DNA of 64,000 bases from Chrysaora quinquecirrha (GCA_014526335.1 JACTAT010000037.1:14482105-14546104); one strand, 5' to 3'. Numbered from the stretch's first letter, positions 17,004 to 30,000 are shown. A program made the numbers and translations. The notes: a model not told the origin generated them from the sequence alone.

Positions 17004-17701
17004 TTTAATCTGATTTATTTCTATACCCTAAAGATCTGTTCTCAAATTTTAGCACTTTGATAATCGAAGCCATGGAATCCCTCTGTCTGGTGGCAAGTCA
17101 AGGAAAGATGATCTGGTATAAGGTATAAAGCCTAAAGCGAGCATAGACTTATTACCTGAGTCCTTTAGTCCCACTTATCGCCCACGAAACCGAGACTAAC
17201 ACCAAAGAGAGATCGCTCAAACCGCAGTTGTAGCGGGGTGTCGGGATGGTGGAGGAGCGTAAACTAACGACTCAGATAATAAGTCTAAAGCGAGCACTAG
17301 AAAGCAGATTTTACACTTCACTTAAATGATAACCAAGGCTTTATTTTTAAAATCTACTTGCAAAAGCTTGTCATATATAAATGATATGAATTCACTTATA
17401 TCCTTTATCAGAGTTTTATTTTCGCTTGTCATAAGATTATGAATTTTTTTCATTTGCTGGGATAGATTTAAATTGGGGACATAGATCTTCAATCTTTTTA
17501 AGGGAAATCTTCCGTTCAAAGTTGTAATTTTTACACAACATTAAAAAATTCCCCACTTGATTGCTACGGTAGTTCTAAAAAATTTTGATCTCTTTCAATG
17601 GGGGGCTGCTTCATGTGTCTCCCCTTTTCAATGGCTAGGAAATGATCGCTAAGTCTGAATTTTTAGAAAAATCTTTTACACTTTCGGTTTGTGATTAAAT
17701 A
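17004..17701. other. No gene recognised
   Basis: Putative promoter and 5' flank of the following gene. An in-frame TAA lies just upstream of the ATG at 17702, with no splice acceptor in between. Confidence 0.5.
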
Positions 17702-20691
17702 ATGATACCCTTCAAAAAAGATTCGAGTTTTGTATGTTTTGTAACAAACAGCTTTCGAGCAGTTGTCAAGGTAAGATTTCCAGTATGTGTGATGTTGTTT
17801 TTAAGAACTTAGAATGTTTTAGAATAAAATAACCGTACGCGGTTTTATCAATCATCTGACTCTCAAGGTCTTGACTGTTTTAAAGCATGCCATTATTCTT
17901 TTTATGAAATTTTGCTCCTTGATAAGTCTTAACGTTCTTCAACTGCTTCATTTTCGATTTTAGAATATGTTCCACGAGGCAGTCGATTTCGATCGCAGTT
18001 ACATAAGTTTGGAAACTGTCAAGTTAGAGCTTTTCGCTGGCGGAATGGATGAAAACGAAGAGCGTGAGATAACCGACAGAATAACAACAGATGACCAAAG
18101 GGTAAGTATTCTTCTAGAAAAACCAAAATCCTATATATATCTGTATAGTTGAGAAAGAAGTTCGATGCAGAAAAGTCAGATTTAATGTACCGGTTTCATC
18201 TGTTCAAGCAGAATCTTCAGCATCTGATTTATCTACTGCACTTGAGCAACAACCTTATACTGTACATATGTATATATACATATATATGATTGAAGCCTGA
18301 CGAGTCTGCATGAACATACGAAACATAGTTGCGGTAATCTAAAAACAAGAATAGCGCTGCATCTTAACGAGTTAGTTGTCATTCCTGTGTTTCGACCTAC
18401 ATATATATGTAAATAGTATATATATAGTGGTGTGCCACTTGTGGAAAAATCTTTCCTTGGAGAGCCATTTGCTGTATGACTTGGGGAGTTATTTAGCAAT
18501 TTCATATAGCTCTATAGCTCATTGCAAACGTCGTTGCGTCGTTGGCTCTTTGGTCATGCGGTCTGGGCTCGAATCCCACTATTGAGGTACGCCACTTGTG
18601 AAAAAATTTCTCTTACGAGGGTTCGCCATTCTTGTACCCATGTTTGAATCGAAATGCGCCATCAGAAAAATAGAGCTGGATTGGCATTGTGCTTTTTTAC
18701 ACTTCACAGCTCAAAGGATACAGCATAGATGGCCAATGGAATTAGTTTTTAAGTGAAGAGCTAATGACTCTGTTTTATTACATCAATATTGCTGATAAAC
18801 CGGAGATTTTGATGTGTAGCCATTTTAATATTTGAAGAACCCAGAAAGATAAGAAAGATGTCAACAAGCGCAGATCTAAAAGGGCAACCCATCACGATGC
18901 CGTCCAGTTGGTTGTACAAATCCCAGTGTTTATTCTCTTCAAAATATAATGCCAATTGAGCTTGACTTTTCTGATTGGTACATTTTGATTCGCATCTGGG
19001 TATATATTCCGCCTAGGGGTTTCCAATACATCGCTGTCTATCATGCCGTGTCGCTTACATATGTGCTAGTGACACTTTGGAAACACCTATACACGTTTTT
19101 TTTATAAAGAACACCTTTATAAGGAACTCGAGGCTGAAAATTCCCAAAAAGTTAAGGAACTTTAAGGAACTGTCGAGGCTCGGATGAAAAACTAAGAAAC
19201 TCTTTTTTAAAGAAGAACACGGTTTGTACGAAATAGAACAGAAATACAATATGTCGTTCTTCCCCAAAAGGCTCTATTTATACTTAAAGTAAGAAATGAA
19301 GAACAGTTTCTATGAATTTGCTGTAAAAATTAGTATTTATACATATCCCACGACAAGGAACAGTGTAAGGAACTTTCAGTCTCATTTTGTTGAAAAATTA
19401 AGGAACTCCAGCCTCAACTCAGACAAAAGGTTCCTTATAAAAAAACGTGTATTAGCACTTCGGCGAAAGCAAGCCACAGGCTAGCGACAGCAAAACATGC
19501 TGGTGACCATTGGAAACATGAATGTAATGACTGGGCAACAAGCTTCAACAACAACTTTTCGACTAAAGCCCGCAGTTGTGGAAATTTCTCGAAATTTCGC
19601 TTTATTTTCTTGAATAGAAGCCGCCTTTGAATAGAAGCCGCAGAAATTTTTTGAAAAGACTCTCCCAACATCACTCTAGCTTCCTCAGGTGGTAAGTTAG
19701 ACTTCACGATAGACAGAATTGAACACTTCCCTCAAAACTATGGCTTTCAAAATAAAGAAGCCGGCTTTGGAAAGAAACCGCATTATTTCTCTTTTTTAAA
19801 AAAATAGAAGCCGTGGCTAATACTATAAGGTTTTTGACAGCAAAGTCAAATTAATCAGCCAAAATTTAGTCTAGGTGCAAAATTTTAACTGCCTTAGCGA
19901 TTGTGTTGTAGATTTTATGAGCGTTCAAAGTTCACGATTTCATAAGTGCCCAGACCAGTTGGGGTGACAAGTTTCACCCCCAGTCACTTTTCACGGTCAA
20001 ATCCCTTATAGGATCAGGAACTTTGCACGCTAATAATACCAGTAGTACCAGTGGTAGGACAGTAAAACTTTGCTCCAAGACTAAATTTTGGATGCTTTAT
20101 ACAATTATTCTTTCTCGTGCAAGATCAATAATTGCAATGATCTATCCCCATCACGACGATGTTTGACAAGATTACCCACACCTATCGGCGAAGGTTAAGA
20201 CTCGCTCCATCGTCAGTGTAGCGTGCGTGCAGCCCAAAACATGTAAGGGCATCACAAACCTGTTTTTGCCTTCCTTACGATGGTTAACACAAGCAGTTCC
20301 TCTAAGAAGTCAGGCACGAAGCGAGATTCGTGTGACTATTTAGCAGGATAAGGTCTCGTTCGTTAACGGAATTAACCAGACAAATCACTCCACCAGTTTA
20401 ATTATACAAATGCTTTATACAATTAAACTTGATATCTTGAAATTTTGAAAATCGTTGTGGCCTTTCGTCACAAAGGTCTATTCATTGCAATTTTGAAGTT
20501 CTGTGCAACTCTAAGACCAATAAAATGTTGTATATAATTGGTAGAAAAATGCAAGTAATAAACTGCTTGTACACTGATATACCACTCTTTTCTTCCAGAT
20601 CTCATTTGTGGATTTCGTAGCATATATTCCACTGTTCATATCAATTCATGAAAAGATCTGTAACAATGCTTTCAAACTGAAATTGGATTGA
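17702..20691 (+). CDS. Small EF-hand-like protein gene, three exons
   Basis: Exons 17702-17770, 17964-18101 and 20599-20691, all joined in phase 0 with GTAAGA/GTAAGT donors and TTTTAG/TTCCAG acceptors. They encode 99 residues ending LKLD and TGA. Two stretches resemble helix-loop-helix EF hands: residues about 18-50 (NMFHEAVDFDRSYISLETVK) and 54-85 (ITDRITTDDQRISFVDFVAY). The calcium loops are degenerate (no central Gly), so calcium binding is uncertain. The small size fits a regulatory or cilia-type EF-hand protein, but I cannot name the family. The start was chosen because an in-frame TAA lies 6 bp upstream; a further non-coding 5' exon is possible. The second intron (2.5 kb) is full of transposon remnants. 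Confidence 0.6.
18640..18960 (-). mobile_element. Penelope-like element remnant (RT motif)
   Basis: The minus strand at 18761-18955 reads LYNQLDGIVMGCPFRSALVD, matching the conserved region around xxDGVAMGSPLGP in Penelope-type reverse transcriptases. The adjoining 18640-18770 stretch resembles the tail of the Penelope remnant at 32.1-32.3 kb, which suggests an internally deleted copy of the same family. Truncated and inactive. Confidence 0.65.
19091..19450. mobile_element. MITE, ACACG family, copy 1
   Basis: About 360 bp with terminal inverted repeats ACACGTTTTTTTTATAA / TTATAAAAAAACGTGT, flanked by TA dinucleotides. Internal sequence is rich in AAGGAACT/AGTTCCTT words. A second full copy lies at 24783-25145 in opposite orientation. 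TA targets suggest mobilisation by a Tc1/mariner-type transposase. Confidence 0.85.
20092..20107. repeat. Left target-site duplication of rRNA pseudogene
   Basis: ATGCTTTATACAATTA; the identical 16 bp recur at 20410-20425. Confidence 0.9.
20108..20409 (-). pseudogene. 18S rRNA fragment, retrotransposed
   Basis: Read on the minus strand, about 290 bp align to the 3' region of eukaryotic 18S rRNA. Landmarks in order: GGTGGAGTGATTTGTCTGG, ACGAACGAGACCTTA, GTGATGCCCTTA, GGGCTGCACGC, CTACACTGACGATGG, GTGTGGGTAATCTTGT, GATGGGGATAGATCATTGC. Scattered substitutions mark it as non-functional. An exact 16-bp duplication of the target flanks it, so it was inserted, probably by LINE machinery, rather than being an rDNA unit. 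It lies in the second intron of the EF-hand-like gene. Confidence 0.92.
20410..20425. repeat. Right target-site duplication of rRNA pseudogene
   Basis: Identical 16 bp to 20092-20107. Confidence 0.9.
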
Positions 20692-20702
20692 CAACAGATA
20701 AA

Positions 20703-20708
20703 AATAAA
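20703..20708 (+). terminator. Polyadenylation signal AATAAA
   Basis: AATAAA 12 bp after the stop codon of the EF-hand-like gene; unusually close, but plausible for a short 3' UTR. Confidence 0.5.
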
Positions 20709-23066
20709 AGTTTAAGAAATACTCCTATAATTAATCTTAATTTGCTTGCATAGTATCCCAAGTTTCACGCACCTGGTGATTGCTAGTACTCTCAGATATA
20801 CATGCTTTTAAACCTAATAACCACCCCCCTCCCCCCAGTACTTGACACCCAAAAAATTAAGCAAGTATTAGAACTAGGAGGAAGGATTTAAGAAACTTTA
20901 GAATTTTTTGTGTCAGTTTTCGATACTGATTTCACATTTGAAAGTAGTGATTAGTCCACAAGCATTTCCGTGCGATTTCTCGCACCAGCGTGGCTAATTT
21001 CGTGCAATTTCTCGCACCTGTCGGCAGTACTGTATCCCACAGAAGGTTTTTATCGTTCCTCAGCGCTGTGTAGCCACTATTGTCTATCAACTGAGATCTA
21101 ATGATGTTATCCTCATCATAAGGACTTCAGAATGGGCGGTCAGTGTGTCAGCTCTATGCCAAAATGCCCTTCGCTTTTGGGGTTGACGAAGAAACGAAGT
21201 TTTGTCCATGCAGACAACCAGGCATGTCCATGCAGACAACAAGAGCCCAAAGACACTAGTCGAAAGCATGAAAGAAGTGAACCAGAGAGAGGACAAGTAC
21301 CTAAACCAAGCAAGCAAGAAGGGTGGATGGGGTAAAAATCTGTCTGACCAGCACTTTGAAACGTTGCCTGTTCACCGTTCATGTTCAGTTTCAATAATAA
21401 GCACAGATCACATGGCGAATTTTTATAGCCGCCAAATTTAGACGCACGTGTTCATCCAGTTTACCATAGCAACACTGCTTTATAAGGAATTACTTTTGCA
21501 TGAAAGTGCAAAATAAAATACGTAAATATTCATTAAGTATTAGAGAGTAAGTATATATGATATAAAGAAACAAAGTCTAATTCTTTAAGCAATAGGCTTG
21601 TTTTCATTCATTTTACTAGCCCTTCACTCAACGTGCTCGGAGGGCTTTAAGACTTCCCCAAGGTAACTCTGAATAGTGTTTGCTTGATTGAAACACAATT
21701 CGAAGAGAAGTTCAATTTTTCAAATTGTACCAGCAGTTCCCCAAGAATTTTGCTGATGTAATTGAATTGCCCTCCCAAAATGGTAGCAAAAATTTAGCAA
21801 AATTCAGAGCAACAACGACAAATGTTGCTAGAAATGTTTTGAATGTGCTTAAACATTGTTGCAACTTTGTAGCGCAATAAGGTGGCCAAACTGGGCAATT
21901 CTTGAGCAACATTGGTGTAATTTCTTATGTTAGCCGACAATGTTGTTGCCCAGTTCGGCCCAGTTTGGCCATAGTTTAAGACAACTTTTAGAGACATACT
22001 TCTGAATGTATGCAGCTAAGTATGTTTTAATAGTTTTATCATTTTTCATTCCGAACATCTCGGAAGAAATGTTTGAACAATTTGTTTATGGACCTCCCTC
22101 TTCCCAATTTTAATGTTTTTTATTTTGATTTATCTTCTTTTAGAAGTTATTTTGCTTTATGTTTCACGAACATTGTTTTTGGGGGTAAAAGGGGTAATAT
22201 CGTGGAAGAAAATAGCTCAAAAGTCTATAATTCTCTCTTAAGATATCCTCTTCAAAATATGTTATCCAAGCAAGGAGAAGGAAGATTGTAAGTCTTAGGC
22301 TCAAACAGTGTTCGTAAAACATTAGAAATTGGCATCTCTAGCAAAATGTTTCACCGTTTGGCCATGCTGTAAAACATTGTCCGTCAAAAACTTTCTCTTG
22401 CATCAAGGGAAAAATGTTTTTGAATTTTTTCAAAAAAATTAATAGAACTAAGCAATTCATTTTTTTAAAGTGCAGTTGACTTTCGTTATCTCGACTGCCC
22501 GATATCTCAAACATTTGCTATCTTGAAGGTTTTCCATTTCCCCTCGTTTTGGTATAAGGGTTTGTAACCAAATTTTCCGCTGAACTGAACAAAAAGACAG
22601 ACCGAAAATATGCTTGTAATTTCGTTCAGCGGGAACGGCAGCAGCCAAGTGATATGCGCCCATGTTTACAGTAGATGAAGCTTAGAAGACACAATAGATA
22701 AGATTGCCAGTATATTAGAGTCTTACCATATGCTGCTATCGGAAGAAACAGTTTGATCGAAGATGATTTGTTTAAAGAGAAATCGGTACAAGAGCTTGAC
22801 AGGAAATTGCTGGTAGAAAGTATCTCTTCTGGTTCATAGATGCAGATAACTGTCTTTCCCACCCAGAGGTGATGCCTGTAATCGCCTGTTTTTAGCGGAC
22901 TCCTATTGAAAAAATATCTGACTTGTTTGATGAAATTTTAGATCAGTAATCTTCCATGTTAATTAGGGTTCCTTTCCTAAATTAAAAACTCATTTTATAT
23001 TGGGCATCCGTTATTTCAAACATTCGTTATCTCTAACAAATTTCAGTTTCCTTGAGAGTTCGAGAT
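20709..23066. other. No gene recognised; short inverted repeat at 21881-21970
   Basis: AT-rich. GGCCAAACTGGGCAA at about 21881 and TTGCCCAGTTCGGCCC near 21945-21960 form a foldback of about 90 bp, typical of a small MITE. The open frame at 21132-21335 lacks recognisable features. Confidence 0.5.
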
Positions 23067-23203
23067 ACACACTTTTTTTTATAAGAATATCCTATTTTTT
23101 CCGAGGCTCGAACTTTTCCATTGTTATTCTTAAATTTCCATTGATCTTTGGCAATTTTGAGCCTGAATATTCTTATAGACTGTATTCTTATAAAAAAGTG
23201 TGT
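23067..23203. mobile_element. Small MITE related to the ACACG family
   Basis: Inverted ends ACACACTTTTTTTTATAAGAAT and ATTCTTATAAAAAAGTGTGT, flanked by TA, about 137 bp. Confidence 0.75.
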
Positions 23204-23231
23204 AGCTGATGTCAACTGTAATGTTTACTGA

Positions 23232-23607
23232 CGTAACCAAGCGTTGAAACATTGCTTGGCAAACAATGTTTGATCGTTTGGCCAGGGCCTCAGAAGAAAG
23301 TACATTAGGCGTTGGTCAAACGATCAAACATTGTTGGTAAACATTGTTGGTCCAAAATTTGGAATTTGCTTTAACAACAAATGTTTGACCCTTTGGCCAC
23401 GTCCAAAAATATTGCTTGACAAGCAAAAGTAACAAAATTTGTGACGTGATGTTTTCCAAACAGTTCAAAAACACTTTTTGCCTGACGCTAGCAAAAAAAT
23501 TGGACGAACATTTTTCTGGGTGTGGCCAAACGGTCAAACATTTGCTTGACAAGCAAATCTCAAATGTTGGACATAACAATGTTTGATCGTTTGGCCAGGG
23601 CCGGGCC
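23232..23607. mobile_element. MITE with GGTCAAACGATCAAAC ends
   Basis: CAATGTTTGATCGTTTGGCC occurs at 23265-23290 and 23577-23600, with the reverse complement (GGTCAAACGATCAAACATTG) at about 23313. One element is inserted in or next to another of the same family. No coding capacity. Confidence 0.7.
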
Positions 23608-23865
23608 TTACGTTCTATTTTATCTCAATTTTTGTTGTTTAGTCATTTCTGTGTGAATGTGTGGTATAATCTAGCCTGTTTTTTTTCAAAGGACATACAG
23701 TAGATGTATTGCGGTATTTCACTACAAAGTTTTGAAAATTGTTTGTATTTCACACCTCCAACTTGAACTTGAATTGAATTGATGCCAAAACAAATGGACA
23801 TGCATCATCAAACAGCAGCAACAACCGCGTTGTTTCCATCCATTCCAACGGGACGCACGCATCTC

Positions 23866-23892
23866 ATGGCGGAAAGGGCTTTTTTCAGCTAG
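23866..23892 (+). other. Upstream ORF of the ZDHHC-like gene
   Basis: An eight-codon ATG...TAG frame with G at +4, ending 26 bp before the main ATG. It could lower translation of the main frame; inference from position only. Confidence 0.35.
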
Positions 23893-23918
23893 CGAAGACC
23901 AAAGCGTTTTCTAGCAAA

Positions 23919-24025
23919 ATGTCCGTCGTTGCGAGCCAGCCAACTGACATGGGATGCTCAGAAAGTTCTGATCATCCCAGTAAAGGAATCGCAACCATAA
24001 ACATATTTCAAGCGACACAGCTGGG
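23919..24025 (+). CDS. ZDHHC-like exon 1 (start codon)
   Basis: ATG has A at -3 (AGCAAAATG). Encodes [16 protein letters not shown] and ends NIFQATQLG; donor GTAAGT, phase 2. Confidence 0.82.
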
Positions 24026-27000
24026 GTAAGTAAATGTCGCCTTTTTGCGTTGTTTATGTGCATCATTGGCCTCTCCGCGACTAGGCCATATCAAAGAATA
24101 TCGTCGCCTATTCTCAGCTAGACCATTAATAGTCATAATAGATGTCATGTACCGTCAACCGGGATGACTTAGGTCTCAAGTAGAAATTCCAGCTGAATTT
24201 ATTCGGATTTGGGGGGTTATCATCCCAACATGCCCTCTGTCTGTAAGTTTCAGTCTGGTATACAATAGGCCCTTTATTATTTACCACCCCCTCCCCTCCC
24301 CCTGCCAATAGGAGGAAAGCCAGGGTGGAATCCATGTAGCCTACACAGGAGAAATCTGGCATGGAGTCTCGAAAATTGTTGGCGTACTGGCATGAATCTT
24401 CTAGAAAAACAATAGCTGCACTGCTTAGGTATTTCCTGATAGTACAACAGATCTACCTATTTTTTCTTGGTATGAAAGCAGTTTTCAATGGCGGTATAAT
24501 CTCCAGCATCAATGGTTGCATGGATTCCACCCCAGGGTGCATTCTGTGTTACCACCACACTGGAGAGTACGCCAACCAAATCGAACTTCATACCAAAAGA
24601 AAAAATGGATCTATTGTTTTATGATTGAAATAATAGTCTAGGCTATTGTTTTTTTTTAAAGATCCACGCCAGTATGCCAATAAAATTTCAGACTCCACGC
24701 CGGAGATCTCCGGCATAGGCTACATGGAGTACACCCTGGATTCCACCCTAGGTCACTTTGACTCTTTATGTCAGGTCTATATACACGTTTTTTTTTTATA
24801 AGGAACCTTTTGTCTGAGTTGAGGCTGGAGTTCCTTAATTTTCCAACAAAATGAGGCTGAAAGTTCCTTATACTGCTCCTTGTTGTGGGATGTGTATAAA
24901 TACTAATTTTTATAGCAAATTCATAGAAACTATTCTTCATTTCTTACTTTAAGGATAAATAGAGCCTTTGGGGAAGAACGATATATTGTACTTCTGTTCC
25001 TTTTCGTACAAACCGTCTTGTTCTTTAAAAAGAGTTTCTAAGTTTTTCATCCGAGCCTCAACAGTTCCTTAAAGTTCCTTAATTTTTTGGGAATTTTCAG
25101 CCTCGAGTTCCTTATAAAGGTGTTCCTTATAAAAAAAAAACGTGTATTTTATGTGTGACAGTGTTAATTTGAAATTTTGTCCATTTTAGTGATCTGAATA
25201 GTTGCAAGCAGATCATTGAAGAGCAAGGACCACAGATTCTGTATGGATATGACCAAAAAGGTCATACTCCTTTGCACTGGGCATGCCTGGCAGGCTATAA
25301 TGACATTGTGAAGTATTTCATAGAGTGTAATGCCCCTGTACAAAAGGGCAGTAACAATGAACTGGCACCAAAGCCCATTCATTGGGCATGTGTCAATGGG
25401 CACATTGTAACTGTTGATATTCTAATACAAAATGGTGCTTCAATTGATGTAACAGACAACAGAAACTGCACACCATTGATAATAGCAGCACAATATGGTA
25501 AGACAATGCTGGCTGGTTATTTAATTGGAAAAGGAGCAAGAAAAGATCTGACAGATATTGATGGAGATAATGCTTTACATTGGGCTGCATTTAAAGGTAA
25601 AGAAAAAAAATCTGATTTTGTAATTACTGTATCCTGTCCTTCTCATAAGACGGATCAATCCCTGGAGTTTATTCTGTGAAATACTCTATGTTGATTCTGC
25701 TAAAACAGGAACGAAACGGGAACAAAACTCCCCACACTGCAAACTTGCCATAGTCAAATCGCTGCAAATTTTGTCAACTGGCCTCTTCAAAAGACAACTT
25801 ACCACATGTAACTGAACAAGTCAATTCTATCTGCGTGATGAGTGGGGTTTGGGGCAGTGCCCCCACTAATTTGAAGCAAGTCTCCGAAAAGCCCTCTAGA
25901 AACCTTTGCAAGATTACACGAAGAAAGGCTTTACAAATTTTATAAAAAATGGATATTGAACTGAGGTGAGTTGACCACCAAGGTGTGGCGAGTTGAACTG
26001 AACACAGTGAAGACTTGACCTGACTTGTGGCAAGTTAATCATGTGGCAAGTTGGCAGTGTTACAAGTGGACCAGGAAGCGATGAAATCAGGAAACCTTTT
26101 TGTGAAATTGAAAATGTGCGCTTCACTAAGATCAACTGTGTTGTTGATTTGTCGTTGTTTCGATCACTTATTTAACATGCAGGGAACACAGAGCCAGAGG
26201 GAGATGAGATTAATGTTGTATATGTATTTATGTTGTCTTCTTACTGACTGACTGACAAATAAATTTTACTTTTCAATGGCATTTATAACCAAGTACTGGT
26301 TTCGAACAAACATGGATTATATTGTGGACAAAAAACAAAAGCTTTTAACATGTTAAATTAGAGGAAAGAGAATTGTTATGTTAAATACAAGAGGTGTGGC
26401 TGCTGTGCTGCTGCAACCTCATGTTCCAAAGTTAATTTCAAAAATGTTGTGTTTACTTTTTATTAAAGTTGTGAAAGCTCTTTCTCCAAGAGATTCTGAC
26501 ATTAAATTAGCTGAAACTTTTAAGACATCACACAATAGTTTTGCAAGTTAAAGAAGGACTTTACTAGAGCATAATGACCCTTTCGCAACTGGTGATAAAG
26601 TCAGCAAGTGCATCAATTACTCAAATATTCTTTAGTTAGTAGTTTGAGGTTTTATTTTTATTTCTTTTTCCATGCTTTCCAAAGGTTATTCTGAACTTGT
26701 TCAGTTATTGCTCTACAGTGGATTCAATGCCAGGCAGAGGGATGATCTAAGCCAGGTGAAATATCTGCTTTAAAATCATAGTTGTTTAACTGGTATTGAA
26801 AAGAGAACAAAAAGTTAAGGCCCTCACATGATATCAATACCGATAACGTTCACACGATGCCAGATTCACTTCGTTTAGGGTTCCAGGCCCAATCTGATAT
26901 GAAATTTGTCTCCTGTTCACACGGAATCGGAATAATTCCTGAGCTCTATTCACAGGGCTCCACCCCACTTCACATCACGTTGCAATGCCTATTGTTTTAG

Positions 27001-30000
27001 ATGCCACTGCATATACCTCCTTCATAGCAACAAGGTGTGTTGAAAACTTCATTTGTACTGAGGTCTCGCTGTCTATTCAAAACAGAAGTGCTGGAACAAT
27101 AGTGTATGCTCTTCGTTTGTTCACACGAGCTCCAAGCGATCCGGTTTGAAAATCGATACATACCACCTTCAGGGGGGGGGGTGGTTTCACTCCCCAAAAA
27201 CAGTGATGGCTACAAGGGCTCGACCCAGTCCCTCCGTGTTTGGTAGTAAAGCAGTTTGCCGGTAGTCTTTTTTCAAAGAGTTCAAGGTAGTGCCCCCAAG
27301 AAAATACTTAGAGAAGCAAGTGCTGTTATTATTATCTTGATAAAATGCCAACAGAAATTTATCATTCTCCCTTTCATTTTTCAGACTGCTTTACATCTTG
27401 CTTGTTTGAGTGGCAATCTTCCAACTGTTAAATTATTAGTTGAACAGGTATGTATCAAAGCAATATCTGTTTCTAAGCTGTTTCTCTCATTTAGTCTTAA
27501 GTCCTACACGCTTTTTTATTTATAAGGAACCTACCTCGAGGCCCAGTTCTTAAAGTTCTTTATTTTTGGACCTCTTTTGAGACGATTGTAGTTTCAAAGG
27601 TTCCTTAATAGTTCCTTAATTTTAACTGCACATACTGTGGTCTAAACAATAAAAGAGAGACATTTGCATGCGAGCAAAGCTCGAGACTACTCAAGGAAAC
27701 ATTTGATACATGCACGTATACAGATATCTTTGAAATCGTAAATAAATTTTTACGTTTCTGCCTTCCGTCCACGCGTAGCCGGTGGTGTTTTCGGTGATGG
27801 AAAACGGAACTTTTTGAAGACGTTCTCCAGGGTGTGAAATTTTCGAAAACCGCGTTTTCATGCTATCGTGTGGACGGTGATGACGTCACACGCTCAATTT
27901 CAAATGTTTATTTGAACGAGGGAAAGAAACAATGAAATTTCGCATTCAAAGTGGCTTGTGAAAATATGATCATTACTGTGCTTTCTTTGCCCTAATAATG
28001 ATTTTTCCGTTTCCGTGTGGACAGAAATATTTTTCAAAATGCTAAAAGTGTGGACGCAGATTGTTCAAAAACGGATAAAAAATTTTGCGTTTTCAAAAAT
28101 ATCCGTTTACGTGTGGTCGTTTAGCTTAACTATTTCTCCATTTTACTAGTGAATTTACTTTTGTAATATCTTCACAACAATTTCAATCTAAAACCTAATA
28201 ACATTTTCCTCTCGTTTACCTTGCTTGATATGCTTATCGAGAGTTGTTTTTCTAGGAAGAGAATGCTAGGACCACTCGTTGGTGAAAAGAAATATTTATT
28301 CTTCTTCCTGTTTTGCCTGGTTTTCTTTAGCTATCCGATGTATCTTTATCATGTAAGTATCAGTTTCATTTTCGATATTTGTTTGTATAGCTTGTCAAAA
28401 TGGAGATACTGAATGAGCTCACAAAACATAAAAGAAAGGTAAGCTTTCACCAACCAACAGAGAACGGTTGTTATGAATATGCTGTCTAGAATACGAAAAA
28501 GGAATTCGAAGATTTGCAAGGAGTCAATTAACAGAGGCAGCAGCAACAAGGCACCTAACAATTTGTCGCAGAGAAGTGTGAACAATCTACCTTTCAAAGA
28601 CGGATGTTCCTTTTCGGCTTTGTAAACATCATCTCTAGACAACGTCTTAAAAAGACACCATTCTGTGTTGTAGTAATATGTGGTCTGTGTGATACAATTG
28701 TAAGCATGCAGGTCTCACAACTAATGACATTGTGTTGTTGGTTAAACAACCGTTTTTCAATTTGCGATTGCTGAGGTAATTACCTTTGGCAGTTTGTGAA
28801 CACCAACGTGGCTCTACCCTTTTTCGTTCAGTTATAAGCCCCTGGTATGGCTGTTCCCCGATACATACTACAGTAAATGCATGAAGACCATGGGAAATAG
28901 AGTACAGACGATTGAGTAGTCCTAGGTTAGAAATATGTGAACACTTTCACTTAATTGCTGATCTTATGCTCTTTTTGTACATCATTGACGTTTTATAAGA
29001 GCTGCCATGAAGATTATGATATCTATATACAGGAGAAGAATTCGACATTCAGCTTGGTTCAGATTTTTAGATTTTTTCATGTCCCTTATGAGATTTTGTA
29101 TGTGTGTCACCTGGAAACTTTCTCTGAAACAAGAGAAGAAATGGAAAACTCGGGAGGAGAACCCATTAAGTGTCCATGCTCATGTTTCGCAATTAAAGTC
29201 TTCATGTTTCGCAATTAAAACAATGTTAATGTAATATATGAATCGTTGTCTTCTGTCTTTAGTTCAGTTACCTGTGGGAAGCAGATCGCCATATAAACTT
29301 GTTATTCCTGATAATGAACGTAATAATGTGGTACACTTTCGTCAAGTCAGCGAAAGCAGATCCAGGCTTCCTGCCTTGTAATGCAGATGAATATGATTTA
29401 GCGCTTAAAAAGGTACGTAATTTGGATAGTTAAAATGGTAAAATGTCCATGTAACATGTTCATATCTGCAGGCATTTCAGATTATAGATCAAATGACACG
29501 TGACTATTCAAGTGAGAATTTTTATGTTTGAAAACAAATAGGATTTCTGATTGGCGGATATTTACGTTGCATGTGATCAATTGACGATTTATGTTATGAA
29601 TGACATTTCCATGACAGATTTTGATTGACCAATAATCTAACAGCTGAATTTTGATGGCTGAATTGACACAAAGGGTTACACAGCCTTTTACAAGGACTTA
29701 TAATCTTCAAAGCTGCAAAGATGTTTCCGTCTCATTTTTTCCCTTTACCTTGCTTGCTTAAAATGTAAAGCATGGTCAGAAGTGATGTCCGCACCCAGGT
29801 TAAAAAAAGGTTGAAAGTTGCGTCCTTCAGCGTGGGTTGGACATGCGTGGGTGATTTCTTTGTTTTTAAATGTTAAATCTGTTCCTTCTGCAGCCTACCT
29901 TTCCTCCGCGTAACAAACCCTCGTTGCTTTCTTCCTTAATTACTAGTTCATCTACCTCCTTACTTGGTTCTTTACCATTACCCCCCTATCCATCAGGTAT

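Noticed and set aside
18532..18590. Possible tRNA or tRNA-derived SINE (TGGCTCTTTGG and GGCTCGAATCCC)
   Set aside because: A- and B-box-like words are present, but they are too close together and no cloverleaf can be drawn; kept only as a weak hint of a SINE remnant.
20108..20409. Functional rDNA unit
   Set aside because: Only about 290 bp of 18S, with substitutions and a retrotransposition-type duplication; no 5.8S or 28S nearby.
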